NCBI RefSeq assembly: GCF_901827205.1
Contig: NZ_LR594675.1
Span: 2,790,001 to 2,854,000, forward strand
DNA length: 64,000 nucleotides
Source: Variovorax sp. PBS-H4
GTDB taxonomy: Bacteria > Pseudomonadota > Gammaproteobacteria > Burkholderiales > Burkholderiaceae_C
Reading direction: 5' to 3'
Shown: positions 1-9,300 of the stretch, piece after piece
Layout of the letters: each line of letters begins with the position of its first letter
Numbering within the stretch: the first letter of the stretch is position 1
Made by a program: the position numbers and the translations under genes
The notes under the pieces: generated by a model
What the model saw: the letters and a program-made list of their open reading frames with translations, nothing else
Told to the model about the DNA's origin: nothing
Database searches by the model: none

Positions 1-850
1 TGAGCTTCTTGATATCTTCGCGCTGCTTCAGGCCGGCGTCGTTGATGGATGCGGCCACGATGGTCTTCAAATCGGCCGGCAGCGCGTCCCATGCGCGGCC
101 GTTGGCAATGAACCAGTAACCGTCCCAGATGTGGTTGGTGAGCGAGGCGTACTTCTGCACCTCGTAGAGCTTGGCCACCTGGATGATCGGCAGGGGGTTT
201 TCCTGCGCGTCGACGATCTTCGTCTGCAGCGACGAATACACCTCGCTGAACTGGAGGCTCGCCGGCGCCGCTCCCAGGCTCTTGAACATCGAGATCGACA
301 GCGGGCTCACCGGCACGCGGATCTTCAGGCCGTCGAGGTCCTTCGCCGAAGTGACCGGCGCCTTGGAGCTGGTGGTCTGGCGAAATCCGTTGTCCCACAT
401 CTTGTCGAAGGCATAGAGGCGCGCCTTGCCAATGGCCGCGCGCACATGGGCGCCCAGCTTGCCGTCCATCGCGCCCCACACCTGGTTGTAGTCGGAGAAG
501 GCGAAGCCGATGGCGTTGATGGCGGCGACCGGCACCAAAGTGGCAATGACCAGCGCCGACGGCGTGAAGAACTCGATGCCGCCCGAGCGCACCTGAGCCA
601 GCATGTCGGTGTCGCCGCCGAGCTGGTTGTTCGGGAAGATCTTGATCTCGACGCGCCCCTTGGTTTCCTTGGCGATGCGCTCGACCGCCTCCTGCGCGCG
701 CACATTCAACGGGTGCGTCACCGGCAGGTTGTTGCCGTACTTGTACGAGAACTCGGCAGCGCGGGCGATGCGCGGAACTGCCGCCACGATGCTGGCGGCG
801 GGAAGCGCGGAAAGCGTGCGCAGGGCACCGCGGCGGGTGAACGATTTCAT
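1..850 (-). CDS. dctP: TRAP transporter substrate-binding protein, DctP family (C-terminus outside window)
   Basis: Periplasmic solute-binding component of a tripartite ATP-independent periplasmic (TRAP) importer, which hands an organic acid or sugar acid to a membrane DctQ/DctM pair driven by an ion gradient. About 283 codons are present and the frame runs off the left edge. The N-terminus (MKSFTRRGALRTLSALPAAS) is an export signal with an Arg-Arg pair, ending near ARAA. Family features include GGDTDMLAQVRSG near residue 80 and the PLPIIQVAKLYEVQKY stretch typical of DctP. A GGAG ribosome site lies about 8 bases before the ATG. The membrane subunits would be expected to the left of the window. 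The divergent LacI-type gene is the probable regulator. The ligand cannot be read from the sequence. Confidence 0.9.
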   Translation of the reverse strand, partial: MKSFTRRGALRTLSALPAASIVAAVPRIARAAEFSYKYGNNLPVTHPLNVRAQEAVERIAKETKGRVEIKIFPNNQLGGDTDMLAQVRSGGIEFFTPSALVIATLVPVAAINAIGFAFSDYNQVWGAMDGKLGAHVRAAIGKARLYAFDKMWDNGFRQTTSSKAPVTSAKDLDGLKIRVPVSPLSISMFKSLGAAPASLQFSEVYSSLQTKIVDAQENPLPIIQVAKLYEVQKYASLTNHIWDGYWFIANGRAWDALPADLKTIVAASINDAGLKQREDIKKL

Positions 851-964
851 GGCCTGTCTCCGTTGTGGGTTTGATGCCTTTTGATGCATCATGTCTTGAA
901 TGCCTCAGGACGATAGAGATGCGTCGGCGTGACGTCAAACGATCTGGATGATGGTTTTTGATTG
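851..964. promoter_or_regulatory. Divergent control region between dctP and the LacI-type gene
   Basis: The 114-base gap must hold the promoters of both divergent genes. It contains two perfect palindromes, TGATGCATCA (882-891) and TGACGTCA (930-937). LacI-family repressors usually bind palindromes with a central CG, as in the second. Assigning either as the operator is inference. Confidence 0.35.
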
Positions 965-2026
965 ATGAAGGTTGACACTGCCACACCCGGGGCTGCCTTG
1001 CCGAGCCGCGCGCGGGTCGTCGACATTGCGCGCGCCGCCGGCGTGTCGACGGCCACCGTCGACCGCGTGCTCAACAAACGATCGGGCGTGCGCGACGCCA
1101 CCGTCCAGCGCGTGCTGAGGGCGGCCGGCGAGCTCGACTACCTGCCGGGGCAGCTTCCCCATACGGCGCTCGCACCGAAGCCCTTGCGGCTCAGTGTCCT
1201 GCTGCCGGCCGGCACCAACCGCTTCATTCGCATGCTCGGCGACATGGTCGGCTACTCGGAGGAGCATTGGGCGCCTTTCAACGTGCGCTGCCGCACCGAA
1301 TTCATCGAGAGCTTCAATCCGCAGGAGCTGGCGGCGGCGCTTCGTCGGCACGGCAGGCGCAGCGACGGCATTGCGGTGATGGCGCTCGAGCATCCAGCGG
1401 TGCGCGAGGCGGTTGCAGAGCTGGCGGAGCAGGGCGTGCCGGTGATCACGCTGATTTCCGATCTCTCGAACTCGCCCCGGGTGGCCTACATCGGGCTCGA
1501 CAACCGTGCCGCGGGGCGCACGGCGGGCTATCTCATCGGGCGCTTCATCGGCGTGCGCAGCGCGAAGGTGGCGCTGATCGCCGGCAGCCTGAGCTACCGT
1601 GCACACGAGGAGCGCGAAGCGGGCTTCCTGCACGTCATCGAGGAAATGTTCTCGCACCTTTCGGTGGTCGGCCTGCGCGAGGGCCACGATGATGCCGAGC
1701 AGAACTACCGGCAGACACGCGCACTGCTCGACCAGCATCCCGAGCTCTGCGGCATCTACAACATCGGCGGCGCCTCCGATGGCGTGGCACGCGCGCTCAA
1801 GGAAGCCGGGCGCGACCAGAAGATCGCATTCATCGGCCACGGCCTCACGCCGGATACCCGTGCGCTGCTGGTCGACGGCAGCCTCGACGCCGTCATCACG
1901 CAGAGTCCCTATGCCACGCTGATGAGCTGCGTGCGCATCTTCACCAACCTGCGTGACGGGCGAGAGGTGATGAGCGGCGTGGAGAACACGCGCAGCCAGG
2001 TCATCTTTCGCGAGAACCTGCCCTGA
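965..2026 (+). CDS. LacI-family transcriptional regulator
   Basis: DNA-binding regulator with an N-terminal LacI-type helix-turn-helix (residues about 15-65, with VVDIARAAGVSTATVDRVLN) followed by a periplasmic-binding-protein-like sensor domain to residue 353. The recognition helix has TVDRVLN rather than the usual TVSRVLN, an Asp for Ser change in the DNA-reading helix that should alter operator preference. A TTG three codon positions earlier at 962 could also serve as start, but the ATG at 965 is preferred; no strong ribosome site is visible. It is divergent from the TRAP binding-protein gene with a 114-base gap, so local control of that transporter in response to its substrate is the likely job. 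The effector is unknown. Confidence 0.88.
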   Translation: MKVDTATPGAALPSRARVVDIARAAGVSTATVDRVLNKRSGVRDATVQRVLRAAGELDYLPGQLPHTALAPKPLRLSVLLPAGTNRFIRMLGDMVGYSEEHWAPFNVRCRTEFIESFNPQELAAALRRHGRRSDGIAVMALEHPAVREAVAELAEQGVPVITLISDLSNSPRVAYIGLDNRAAGRTAGYLIGRFIGVRSAKVALIAGSLSYRAHEEREAGFLHVIEEMFSHLSVVGLREGHDDAEQNYRQTRALLDQHPELCGIYNIGGASDGVARALKEAGRDQKIAFIGHGLTPDTRALLVDGSLDAVITQSPYATLMSCVRIFTNLRDGREVMSGVENTRSQVIFRENLP

Positions 2027-2099
2027 GAAGTGCCGCAAGCCCTGCATCCCAGCCGAAGAGCGTGACCGCCACGCTGGAACGCCCCAGGCCCAGCGCGAA

Positions 2100-3062
2100 T
2101 CAGCTCTTGTGGGGCAGGGCCGCGGCGGCTTCGCGCTTGTCGGTCGGCATCGCCTGGCGTGCGTCAGGCGCCGCGTGCGGCTCGGCAGCCTGCTCGTGTG
2201 CGGCCAGCACGGTGGGCGGCTTCATGCGAAACAACTGCGCCAGGGCGGCGCGGTATTGCGCCTCGCCGATCGAGCCGGTGCTGTGGTGCGAGCCGCCTTC
2301 TACCAGCACGAACTGCTTGGGCACCGTGGCGGCCTCGTAGAGCTTGCGCCCGAGCGTCGGGTTGATCAGGCTGTCGGCGCTGCCGTGCACCACCAGCAGC
2401 GGGGCGCCGATGCTCTTGACCTTGGAGATCGCTTCGAAGCGCTGCGTGATGAGCGGGCTGAAAGGGAGCCAGCCCCACTTGAAGCTGCTGACCACATCGG
2501 CGATGGAGGTGAAGGTGCTTTCGACGATGGTGCCGCTCTCGTCGTTTACCTGTGACGCCAGGTCGATGCCTATCGCGCCGCCGAGCGAGTGGCCGAAGAT
2601 GTAGCGGTGCTGCTTCGGGTGGCGTGCCGCCAGCCAGATCCAGGCGGCACGCGCGTCCTCGCGAGCCGAATCCTCGGAGGGCAGGGCCTTGCTGCTCTTG
2701 CCGAAGCCGCGGTAGTCGATGGCCAGCACCGAGAAGCCCAGTTCGTGCATGCGCCGCATGCGCGGTGCGGATCCGGCCACGTTGTACTTCGCCCCGTGCA
2801 GGTACAGCAGCACCGGGGTGTCGGCCGATTCCGGCGCGCCGCCCAGCCAGAGGCCGTGCAGCCGGGCCGGCTGGCCCGTGACCTTGGAATCGAAGTCGAT
2901 CCAGACATGCTCCATGCCCTCGCTCATGGCTTCGGAGTTGCCCCAACTGCGGTCGCTGGGCTGGAAGATCCATTCACGCTGGCGTTCGTCGAGGGTGGCA
3001 CAACCCCCGGCCAGCAAGGCGACCAGGGCGGTGGCGGAAGCGAAGAGGGACCAGGACTTCAT
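2100..3062 (-). CDS. Alpha/beta-hydrolase lipoprotein
   Basis: Predicted 320-residue serine hydrolase anchored to a membrane by lipid. The N-terminus has a signal peptide with the lipobox LAGGC, so the mature protein starts at Cys about 20. The nucleophile elbow is GHSLGG, the acid is likely the Asp of VVHGSADSLINP, and the catalytic His lies in EGGSHHSTG, giving a full Ser-Asp-His triad. The DYRGFGKSS stretch is typical of this fold near the oxyanion region. The start at 3062 is chosen because it gives the lipoprotein signal; the open frame extends upstream to 3179 without one. It lies downstream of mutL on the same strand after 157 bases. The substrate cannot be inferred. Confidence 0.85.
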   Translation of the reverse strand: MKSWSLFASATALVALLAGGCATLDERQREWIFQPSDRSWGNSEAMSEGMEHVWIDFDSKVTGQPARLHGLWLGGAPESADTPVLLYLHGAKYNVAGSAPRMRRMHELGFSVLAIDYRGFGKSSKALPSEDSAREDARAAWIWLAARHPKQHRYIFGHSLGGAIGIDLASQVNDESGTIVESTFTSIADVVSSFKWGWLPFSPLITQRFEAISKVKSIGAPLLVVHGSADSLINPTLGRKLYEAATVPKQFVLVEGGSHHSTGSIGEAQYRAALAQLFRMKPPTVLAAHEQAAEPHAAPDARQAMPTDKREAAAALPHKS

Positions 3063-3219
3063 CGAAGGCTGAATGACAGTGGATTGAGAGAAAAGTTCAC
3101 TCAAGACTGCATGCAACGGCCGTGCCGGGCTTCTCGATGACGCGTGAAAACCCTTGGTCGTCAGGCCAATTGGCGACAAATGTGCGGAAGTTGGCGCCAG
3201 TCAGCCGCGGAGGGTGGCC

Positions 3220-5088
3220 TCAGCGGCCGCGCATGAAAAGCCCATCCAGCTCCCGGACCGACAGCTGGCGCCAGGTGGGTCGGCCATGGTTGCACTGGTC
3301 CGAGCGCTCCGTGGCTTCCATCTGGCGCAGCAGGGCGTTCATTTCCTCGATCGTCAGCCGCCGGTTGGCCCGCACCGCACCGTGGCAGGCCATGGTCGAG
3401 AGCAGTTCGTTCTGGGCCCGCTGCACGACGGTGCTGGCGTCGTGCTGCGCCAGTTCGGCCAGCACGCCGCGCGCCAGCTCCACCGGGTCGCCGTCGGCCA
3501 GGGCGCCGGGCACTGCGCGCACCGCCAGCGTGCGCGGGGAGAAGGGCGTGATCTCGAGGCCGAGCGCTGGCAGCACCGCGGCGCAGGCCTCGGCAGTCGC
3601 GACTTCCTGGGGCGTGGCGGCAAAGGTGGCGGGAATCAGCAGCGGCTGGCTGGCGATTGCGGCGCCGTCGAGCTGGGTCTTCAGCCGCTCGTAGACGATA
3701 CGCTCGTGGGCGGCATGCATGTCCACGATCACCAGACCGTGGCTGTTCTCGGCCAGGATGTAGATGCCTTGCAGCTGGGCGAGGGCCCGGCCGAGAGGCC
3801 AGGCCTCGCCGCCATGGGCCGCGGCAGATTCATCGGTGTTTGGCGCCTGCACGGGCGAGGCGGCCGAGGCCGGATCCTGGGCTGCCGCGGTGCTGAACGA
3901 TGACAGGGGTGCAACGACCGGTTCGCGGCGCTGGCCGGGCCACATCGCGGCAGCATCGCCCAGCCCGCGCTCGGCGGCGAAATGCATGGCAGGCTGTGTC
4001 CATGCGGGTGCGGCCGGGGCGCTGCGCGGCTTGAAGAAAGGGGCGGCCGGCACCGAGACCGCATCGCCTGCACGCGGTGCCGCCAGTGCGTTCTCGAGCG
4101 CGTGGCGCACCGCCTGGTGCACCTCGCGTCCGTCTCGAAAGCGCACCTCGATCTTGGTCGGATGCACGTTGACGTCGACCCGCGCTGGATCGATCTCGAG
4201 GTACAGCGCATAGACCGGCTGGCGCTGGCCGTGCAGCACGTCCTCGTAGGCGCTGCGCACCGCATGGGCCAGGACCTTGTCGCGCACGAAGCGGCCGTTG
4301 ACGTAGAAGAACTGCTGGTCGCCGCGCGAGCGCGCCGCGTCAGGAATACCGGCGCGACCGGCCACCCGCACCGGCCCCGCCGCGTGCTCGACCGCCACGC
4401 TCTGCGCCAGGAAGTCGTCGCCCAGTGCATCGGCCAGCCGCGGGTCGCGTGCCGTCGTGGCGCGCCACTGTTCGACCAGCTTGCCTTCGTGCCAGACCGC
4501 GAAGCCCACTTCAGGGCGTGCCAGGGCATGGCGCCGCACTGCCTCGACGCAGTGGGCCAGTTCGGTGGCGTCGGTCTTCAGGAACTTGCGGCGCGCCGGC
4601 GTTGCGAAGAAGAGCTCGCGCACCTCGACCGTCGTGCCGGTCGCGCGTGCCACCGGACGCAGCTCGCCGGTGCGGCCGTCGAGCGCGAAGGCGCTGTCGG
4701 CGCCCGCGGCGCGCGAGAGCAGGCTCAACTCGGCGATCGCGTTGATCGCAGCCAAGGCTTCGCCGCGGAAGCCCATGGTGCCGACGGTTTCGAGTTCGCC
4801 AAGGCTCGCGATCTTGCTGGTCGCGTGGCGGCGAAGTGCCAGCGGCAGTTCGTCGCGCGGCAGGCCGTGGCCGTCGTCCTCGACTGAAATCAGGCGCACG
4901 CCGCCGGCGGCGAGCCGCACCGTGACCTGGCGCGCGCCGGCGTCGAGGGCGTTGTCGAGCAGTTCGCGCACCACCGAGGCCGGACGCTCGACGACTTCGC
5001 CAGCGGCGATCTGGCTGATCAGTTCGTCGGGAAGTTCGCGGATGGGGCGGCGCGCGGCCGAAGGCAGGACTGAGGGGAGTGCGCTCAC
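3220..5088 (-). CDS. mutL: DNA mismatch repair protein MutL
   Basis: 622-residue MutL, which links MutS mismatch recognition to strand incision. The N-terminal GHKL ATPase domain is intact: ELLDNALDAGA, the EDDGHGLP loop and the GFRGEALAAI motif lie within the first 120 residues. A Pro/Ala-rich linker (about 340-430) leads to the C-terminal dimerisation domain. That domain contains DMHAAHERIVYE, the endonuclease metal motif DQHA(X)2E(X)4E with Met for Gln, plus ACHGAVRAN and CNHGRPT. MutL proteins with these motifs nick DNA themselves, as expected where MutH is absent. In many proteobacteria mutL directly follows amiC; here about 4.8 kb with other genes separates them. Confidence 0.98.
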   Translation of the reverse strand: MSALPSVLPSAARRPIRELPDELISQIAAGEVVERPASVVRELLDNALDAGARQVTVRLAAGGVRLISVEDDGHGLPRDELPLALRRHATSKIASLGELETVGTMGFRGEALAAINAIAELSLLSRAAGADSAFALDGRTGELRPVARATGTTVEVRELFFATPARRKFLKTDATELAHCVEAVRRHALARPEVGFAVWHEGKLVEQWRATTARDPRLADALGDDFLAQSVAVEHAAGPVRVAGRAGIPDAARSRGDQQFFYVNGRFVRDKVLAHAVRSAYEDVLHGQRQPVYALYLEIDPARVDVNVHPTKIEVRFRDGREVHQAVRHALENALAAPRAGDAVSVPAAPFFKPRSAPAAPAWTQPAMHFAAERGLGDAAAMWPGQRREPVVAPLSSFSTAAAQDPASAASPVQAPNTDESAAAHGGEAWPLGRALAQLQGIYILAENSHGLVIVDMHAAHERIVYERLKTQLDGAAIASQPLLIPATFAATPQEVATAEACAAVLPALGLEITPFSPRTLAVRAVPGALADGDPVELARGVLAELAQHDASTVVQRAQNELLSTMACHGAVRANRRLTIEEMNALLRQMEATERSDQCNHGRPTWRQLSVRELDGLFMRGR

Positions 5089-5157
5089 ACGGGCATTCTA
5101 GAAGGCCGCAAGGGCTTCCCGAAGGGCACACGAGCGGCACCCGGATAATGCGCGGCC

Positions 5158-5808
5158 ATGGAAATCATCAGCTTCTTGGTCGACTTCATCCTTCATGTCG
5201 ACAAACACCTGGAGACCTTCGTCATCACCTATGGCCCCTGGGTGTACGCGCTGCTGTTTCTCATCGTCTTCGTCGAAACCGGGCTGGTGGTGATGCCTTT
5301 CCTGCCGGGCGACTCACTGCTCTTCATCGTCGGCGCGCTGTGCGGTGCGGGGCTCATGAGTTTCGGGATTGCGGTGCCGGTCCTCATCGCAGCGGCGATT
5401 CTGGGCGACCAATGCAACTACAGCATCGGCCGCTACTTCGGGCCGAAGGTCTTCCAGTGGGAGAACTCGCGGCTGTTCAATCGCAAGGCCTTCGACCAGG
5501 CGCATGCCTTCTATGAGCGCTACGGCGGCATCACGATCGTGCTGGCGCGCTTCATGCCCTTCATCCGCACCTTCGCGCCTTTCGTGGCGGGCGTGGCCGA
5601 GATGACGCGCGGCAAGTTCAGCCTCTACAACATCGCCGGCGGGCTGCTGTGGGTGGTGGGCCTGTGCACGGCCGGCTACCTGTTCGGCAACCTGGCCTTC
5701 GTGAAGGAGCACCTGGACAAGATCATCTGGGCACTGATCATCGTTCCTGGACTGATAGCGATTGTTGGCGCCTGGCGCGCGGGCCGCTCGCCGTCTTCGG
5801 CGCGCTGA
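5158..5808 (+). CDS. DedA-family inner membrane protein
   Basis: 216-residue polytopic protein of the DedA/VTT family. Members act as lipid scramblases or flippases (some for undecaprenyl phosphate or phosphatidylethanolamine) and support envelope homeostasis. Hydrophobic segments lie near residues 20-45, 55-85, 140-165 and 175-205. The family signature is visible as VLARFMPFIRTFAPFVAG, with the conserved Arg and Gly-rich re-entrant region, and an acidic EN/FN-rich stretch precedes it. The gene is divergent from mutL across 69 bases and is followed by a terminator hairpin shared with a convergent gene. Which lipid it handles cannot be told. Confidence 0.93.
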   Translation: MEIISFLVDFILHVDKHLETFVITYGPWVYALLFLIVFVETGLVVMPFLPGDSLLFIVGALCGAGLMSFGIAVPVLIAAAILGDQCNYSIGRYFGPKVFQWENSRLFNRKAFDQAHAFYERYGGITIVLARFMPFIRTFAPFVAGVAEMTRGKFSLYNIAGGLLWVVGLCTAGYLFGNLAFVKEHLDKIIWALIIVPGLIAIVGAWRAGRSPSSAR

Positions 5809-5826
5809 GCGCTTCGACATGCATGA

Positions 5827-5853
5827 AAAAGGCGTGCCGTCGGCACGCCTTTT
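5827..5853. terminator. Bidirectional intrinsic terminator between the DedA and glycine-zipper genes
   Basis: Perfect stem: 5827-5838 (AAAAGGCGTGCC) pairs with 5842-5853 (GGCACGCCTTTT) around the loop GTC. The A-run on one side and T-run on the other let it end transcripts from both convergent genes. Confidence 0.9.
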
Positions 5854-5877
5854 CGTTGGGTCTACGCAGCACCAGGC

Positions 5878-6156
5878 TCAGTAGGTCGGCCCGTTGCGCG
5901 GATAGTAGCCGCCGCGATAGTAGTTGCGGTCATAGTTGCGCTCGTCGGCTCGACGACCCACCTGGTTGCCGATGACACCACCGATGGCGGCGCCGCCCAC
6001 CGTGCTGGCCGTATTGCCGCCGATGGCATTGCCCAGTACCGCGCCGCCGACTGCGCCGCCTGCCGTGCCCCATTGCTCGTTCGGTCCTGCTGCGCAGCCC
6101 GCAAGCGCCATGACGGCGGTGGCCGCACCGGCCGTGATCCAGAGACGTGTCTTCAT
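5878..6156 (-). CDS. Small glycine-zipper lipoprotein
   Basis: 92-residue envelope protein. It starts with a lipoprotein signal ending in the lipobox MALAGC, so it should be lipid-anchored. It then has a glycine-zipper segment (GTAGGAVGGAVLG and GGAAIGGVIGNQVG, about residues 35-70) of the SlyB/2TM type, and an Arg/Tyr-rich tail (YYRGGYYPRNG). Such proteins are linked to outer membrane integrity. An AAAGG ribosome site about 10 bases ahead supports the ATG at 6156; a GTG at 6165 lies inside that site and is less likely. It sits downstream of the indolepyruvate oxidoreductase gene on the same strand, 145 bases away. The exact role is not known. Confidence 0.8.
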   Translation of the reverse strand: MKTRLWITAGAATAVMALAGCAAGPNEQWGTAGGAVGGAVLGNAIGGNTASTVGGAAIGGVIGNQVGRRADERNYDRNYYRGGYYPRNGPTY

Positions 6157-6301
6157 GTTGTCCACCTTTCGATGAGTGATGAAGCCATTGTCTGAACGTC
6201 GCGTTCGGCGCTTGTAGGAGCCTGCCGCACCCCCTTGCCCGAGAGTGCGCGGAAGGGATGTGCAACAAGAAGCAACCGCGAAGTCGTCGCGGCGCCTGGC
6301 C

Positions 6302-9300
6302 TCAGCGACCCGAGGCAGTCACCGCGATGCCACGGATCTGCCCGGCGGTGCGCGAGGGCGCTGGCCGCGGAAACGCCTTGGAATCGAAGCGATACAGCAG
6401 TTCGGCCTCGCGCACCCGCGCAAGCGCGACGTTGGCCTGCTTGACGTGGCCGAAGCCGCGCATCTGCATCGGCAGCAGTGCGATCTCGGTCGCGATCTTC
6501 AGGCGCCCGGCATCGAGCGAAGGCAGCAGCGACTCGATGCGCAAGCGGTAGTCGTCGATCAACGCGCGCTCCATGCGCCGCTCGTCGGTGTAGCCGAAGG
6601 GGTCGAGCACCGTGCCGCGCAGGCGGCGGCCCTGCGCCAGCAGCTTCAGCATTGGCATCATCCAGCCGCCGAAGCGCAGCTTGCGCGGGGGCCGGCCCTC
6701 GCGCGTGCGGCTCAACCCCGGCGGTGCCATGTAGAACTCGAGCCGGAGTTCGCCCTCGAACTGCTGCCGCAGCGAGCGGGCGAATTCACCATCGGTGTAG
6801 AGGCGGGCCACTTCGTACTCGTCCTTGTAGGCCATGAGCTTGAACAGCCCCTGCGCCACCGCCCGCGTGAAGGGCAGCGCCGGGTCGGCCTGCAGGGCAG
6901 CCTCGCGCTGCCGCACCGCGGCCACCGTGCCGGCGTAGCGCTCGGCATAGGCGGCGTTCTGATAGGCGGCCAAATGAGACATGGCACGTTCGATCAGCGC
7001 GTCCAGCGGCTCGGGCTCGGCGGGCTGGGCGGAGGTGCCACGCAGCAGCGAGGCCGCGGCATCCGTATCGCCCGCGGCCAATCGGCCCAACGAGAAGGCG
7101 AGCTTGTTGTTGTCCACCGCCACGCCGTTGAGCTCGATGGCGCGCAGCAGGGCCTCGAGGCCCACCGGCACCAGGCCGCGTTGCCAGGCGTAGCCGAGCG
7201 CGACGATGTTGGACACGATCGAATCGCCGAGGAAGGCATCGGCCAGCGCTTGCGCATCGAGCGTCTCGACCCGCTCGGCGCCGGCGGCGAAGCGCAGCTT
7301 GTCGAGCAGTTGCGGTGCCTTGAGGCTGGCATCCGGGTTGTGCAGGCTCTCGGCCACCGGCGTCTCGTGGGTATTGGCGAGGATGCGGGTGCGCCCATGG
7401 CGCACGGTGGCGAGCGCTTCCGCGGAGGCGCCCACGACCAGGTCGCATGCCAGCAGCGCATCGGCCTGCTGGGTGTCGATGCGCACCTGGTTCAGGCGCC
7501 AGTGCACGTCCGCCACGCGCACGAAACTGAGTACCGAGCCGCCCTTTTGCGCGAAGCCCATGAAGTCGAGCACGCTGGCGCTTTTGCCCTCGAGATGCGC
7601 GGCCATCGCGACCAGCGCACCGACGGTGACGACGCCGGTGCCGCCCACGCCCGTCACCAGCAGGTCATAGGGGCCGGTCCAAGCGTGGGGTGCCGGCCGC
7701 GAAAGCGCGTTCACGCGCTGCATGAAGGCTTCGGCGCCTGTGGCCAGCGCACCGGTCTTCTTGCGCATGCCGCCGCCCAGCACGCCGACGAAGCTGGGGC
7801 AGAAGCCCTGCGCGCATGAATAGTCCTTGTTGCAGCTGCTCTGGTCGATCTTGCGCTTGCGGCCCAGCGGCGTCTCCGTGGGCAACACCGCCACGCAGTT
7901 GCTCTGCACCGAGCAGTCGCCGCAGCCCTCGCAGACCCGGTCGTTGATGTAGAGGCGGCGCGCGGGGTCGACCAGCTCGCCCTTCTTGCGGCGTCGGCGC
8001 TTCTCGGCGGCGCAGGTCTGCTCGTAGATCAACACGGTGACGCCGGGCACCTCGCGCAGGCGCCGCTGCACTGCGTCGAGCTCGGCCCGGTCGTGGAACT
8101 CGGTGCCGGCAGGGAAGCGCTGCCGCACGCTCTTGTACTTGCCGATGTCGTCCGACACCACCACCACCTGCTTCACGCCCTCGGCTTCGACCTGGCGGGC
8201 GATGCCATCGACGCTGATGAGCCCGTCCACCGGCTGGCCGCCGGTCATCGCCACCGCGTCGTTGAAAAGGATCTTGTAGGTCAGCGTGGCCCGGGCCGCG
8301 ACCGCCTGGCGGATCGCGAGATAGCCCGAGTGGTAGTAGGTGCCGTCTCCGAGGTTCTGGAACACGTGCGGCACGCGGGTGAACATGGCGTGCGAGACCC
8401 AGTCGACGCCTTCCCCGCCCATCTGGATCAGGCCTTCGGTCTCGCGGTCCATCCAGCTCGCCATGAAGTGGCACCCGATGCCGGCCTGCGCGTGCGAGCC
8501 TTCCGGCACGCGCGTGCTGGTGTTGTGCGGGCAGCCGGCGCAGAAGTAGGGCAGGCGCTTGACGCTGTCGCTGGCGTTGGACAGCAGCTCGGGCGGCGTG
8601 AAGTCGCGCACCAGGTGGCGCCGGTCGAGGTCGGGGAAATGCGTGGCCAGCCAGTCGGCGACGACCTGGATCAGGCGCGAGGGCCGCAGCTCGCCGACGG
8701 CGCTCACCAGCGGGCGGCCTTGGACGTCCTGCTTGCCGACGATCGCGGGGCGCTCGGAGGCGTTGTAGAACATCGCGCGCAGCTGGTCTTCGACGACCGG
8801 CCCCTTCTCCTCGATCACCAGCACTTCCTTCAAGCCCTGCGCGAAGCAGCGCATGCGGGTCGGCTCGACGGGGTAGGTCAGGCCCAGCTTGTAGATGCGC
8901 AGGCCGTGGCGCTCCAGGGCTTCGGTGGTCACGTCCAGCCGGCGCAGCACCTCCATCAGGTCGTAGTGCGCCTTGCCGGCGGTGACGATGCCCACGGTTG
9001 CACCGGCGCTTTCGACGATCAGGCGATCGATGCTGTTGACGCGCGCGAAGGCGCGCACCGCGTCGAGCTTGGCGTGCAGCCGCTGCTCGATCTTCAGCGA
9101 GGGCAGATCGGGCCAGCGGTAGTGCAGGCCGTCGGGCGGCGGCGCATAGCCGGTGATGCGGCGCACGGTGTCGCCGTCCTGCCAGGTCGCGGCACGGGCG
9201 TTGATTCGATCGAGGTCGACGGTGGAGCCGCTTTCGACGATTTCCGACAGCGCAGTGAAGCCCACCCAGTTGCCCGAAAAGCGCGACAGCGCCCAGCCGT

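Noticed and set aside
851..964. Riboswitch or attenuator in the dctP leader
   Set aside because: The leader is short and shows no alternative stems or T-rich terminator.
3165..3174. Palindrome GCCAATTGGC between mutL and the hydrolase lipoprotein gene
   Set aside because: A ten-base palindrome alone in a 157-base gap is expected by chance often enough, and nothing else supports a role.
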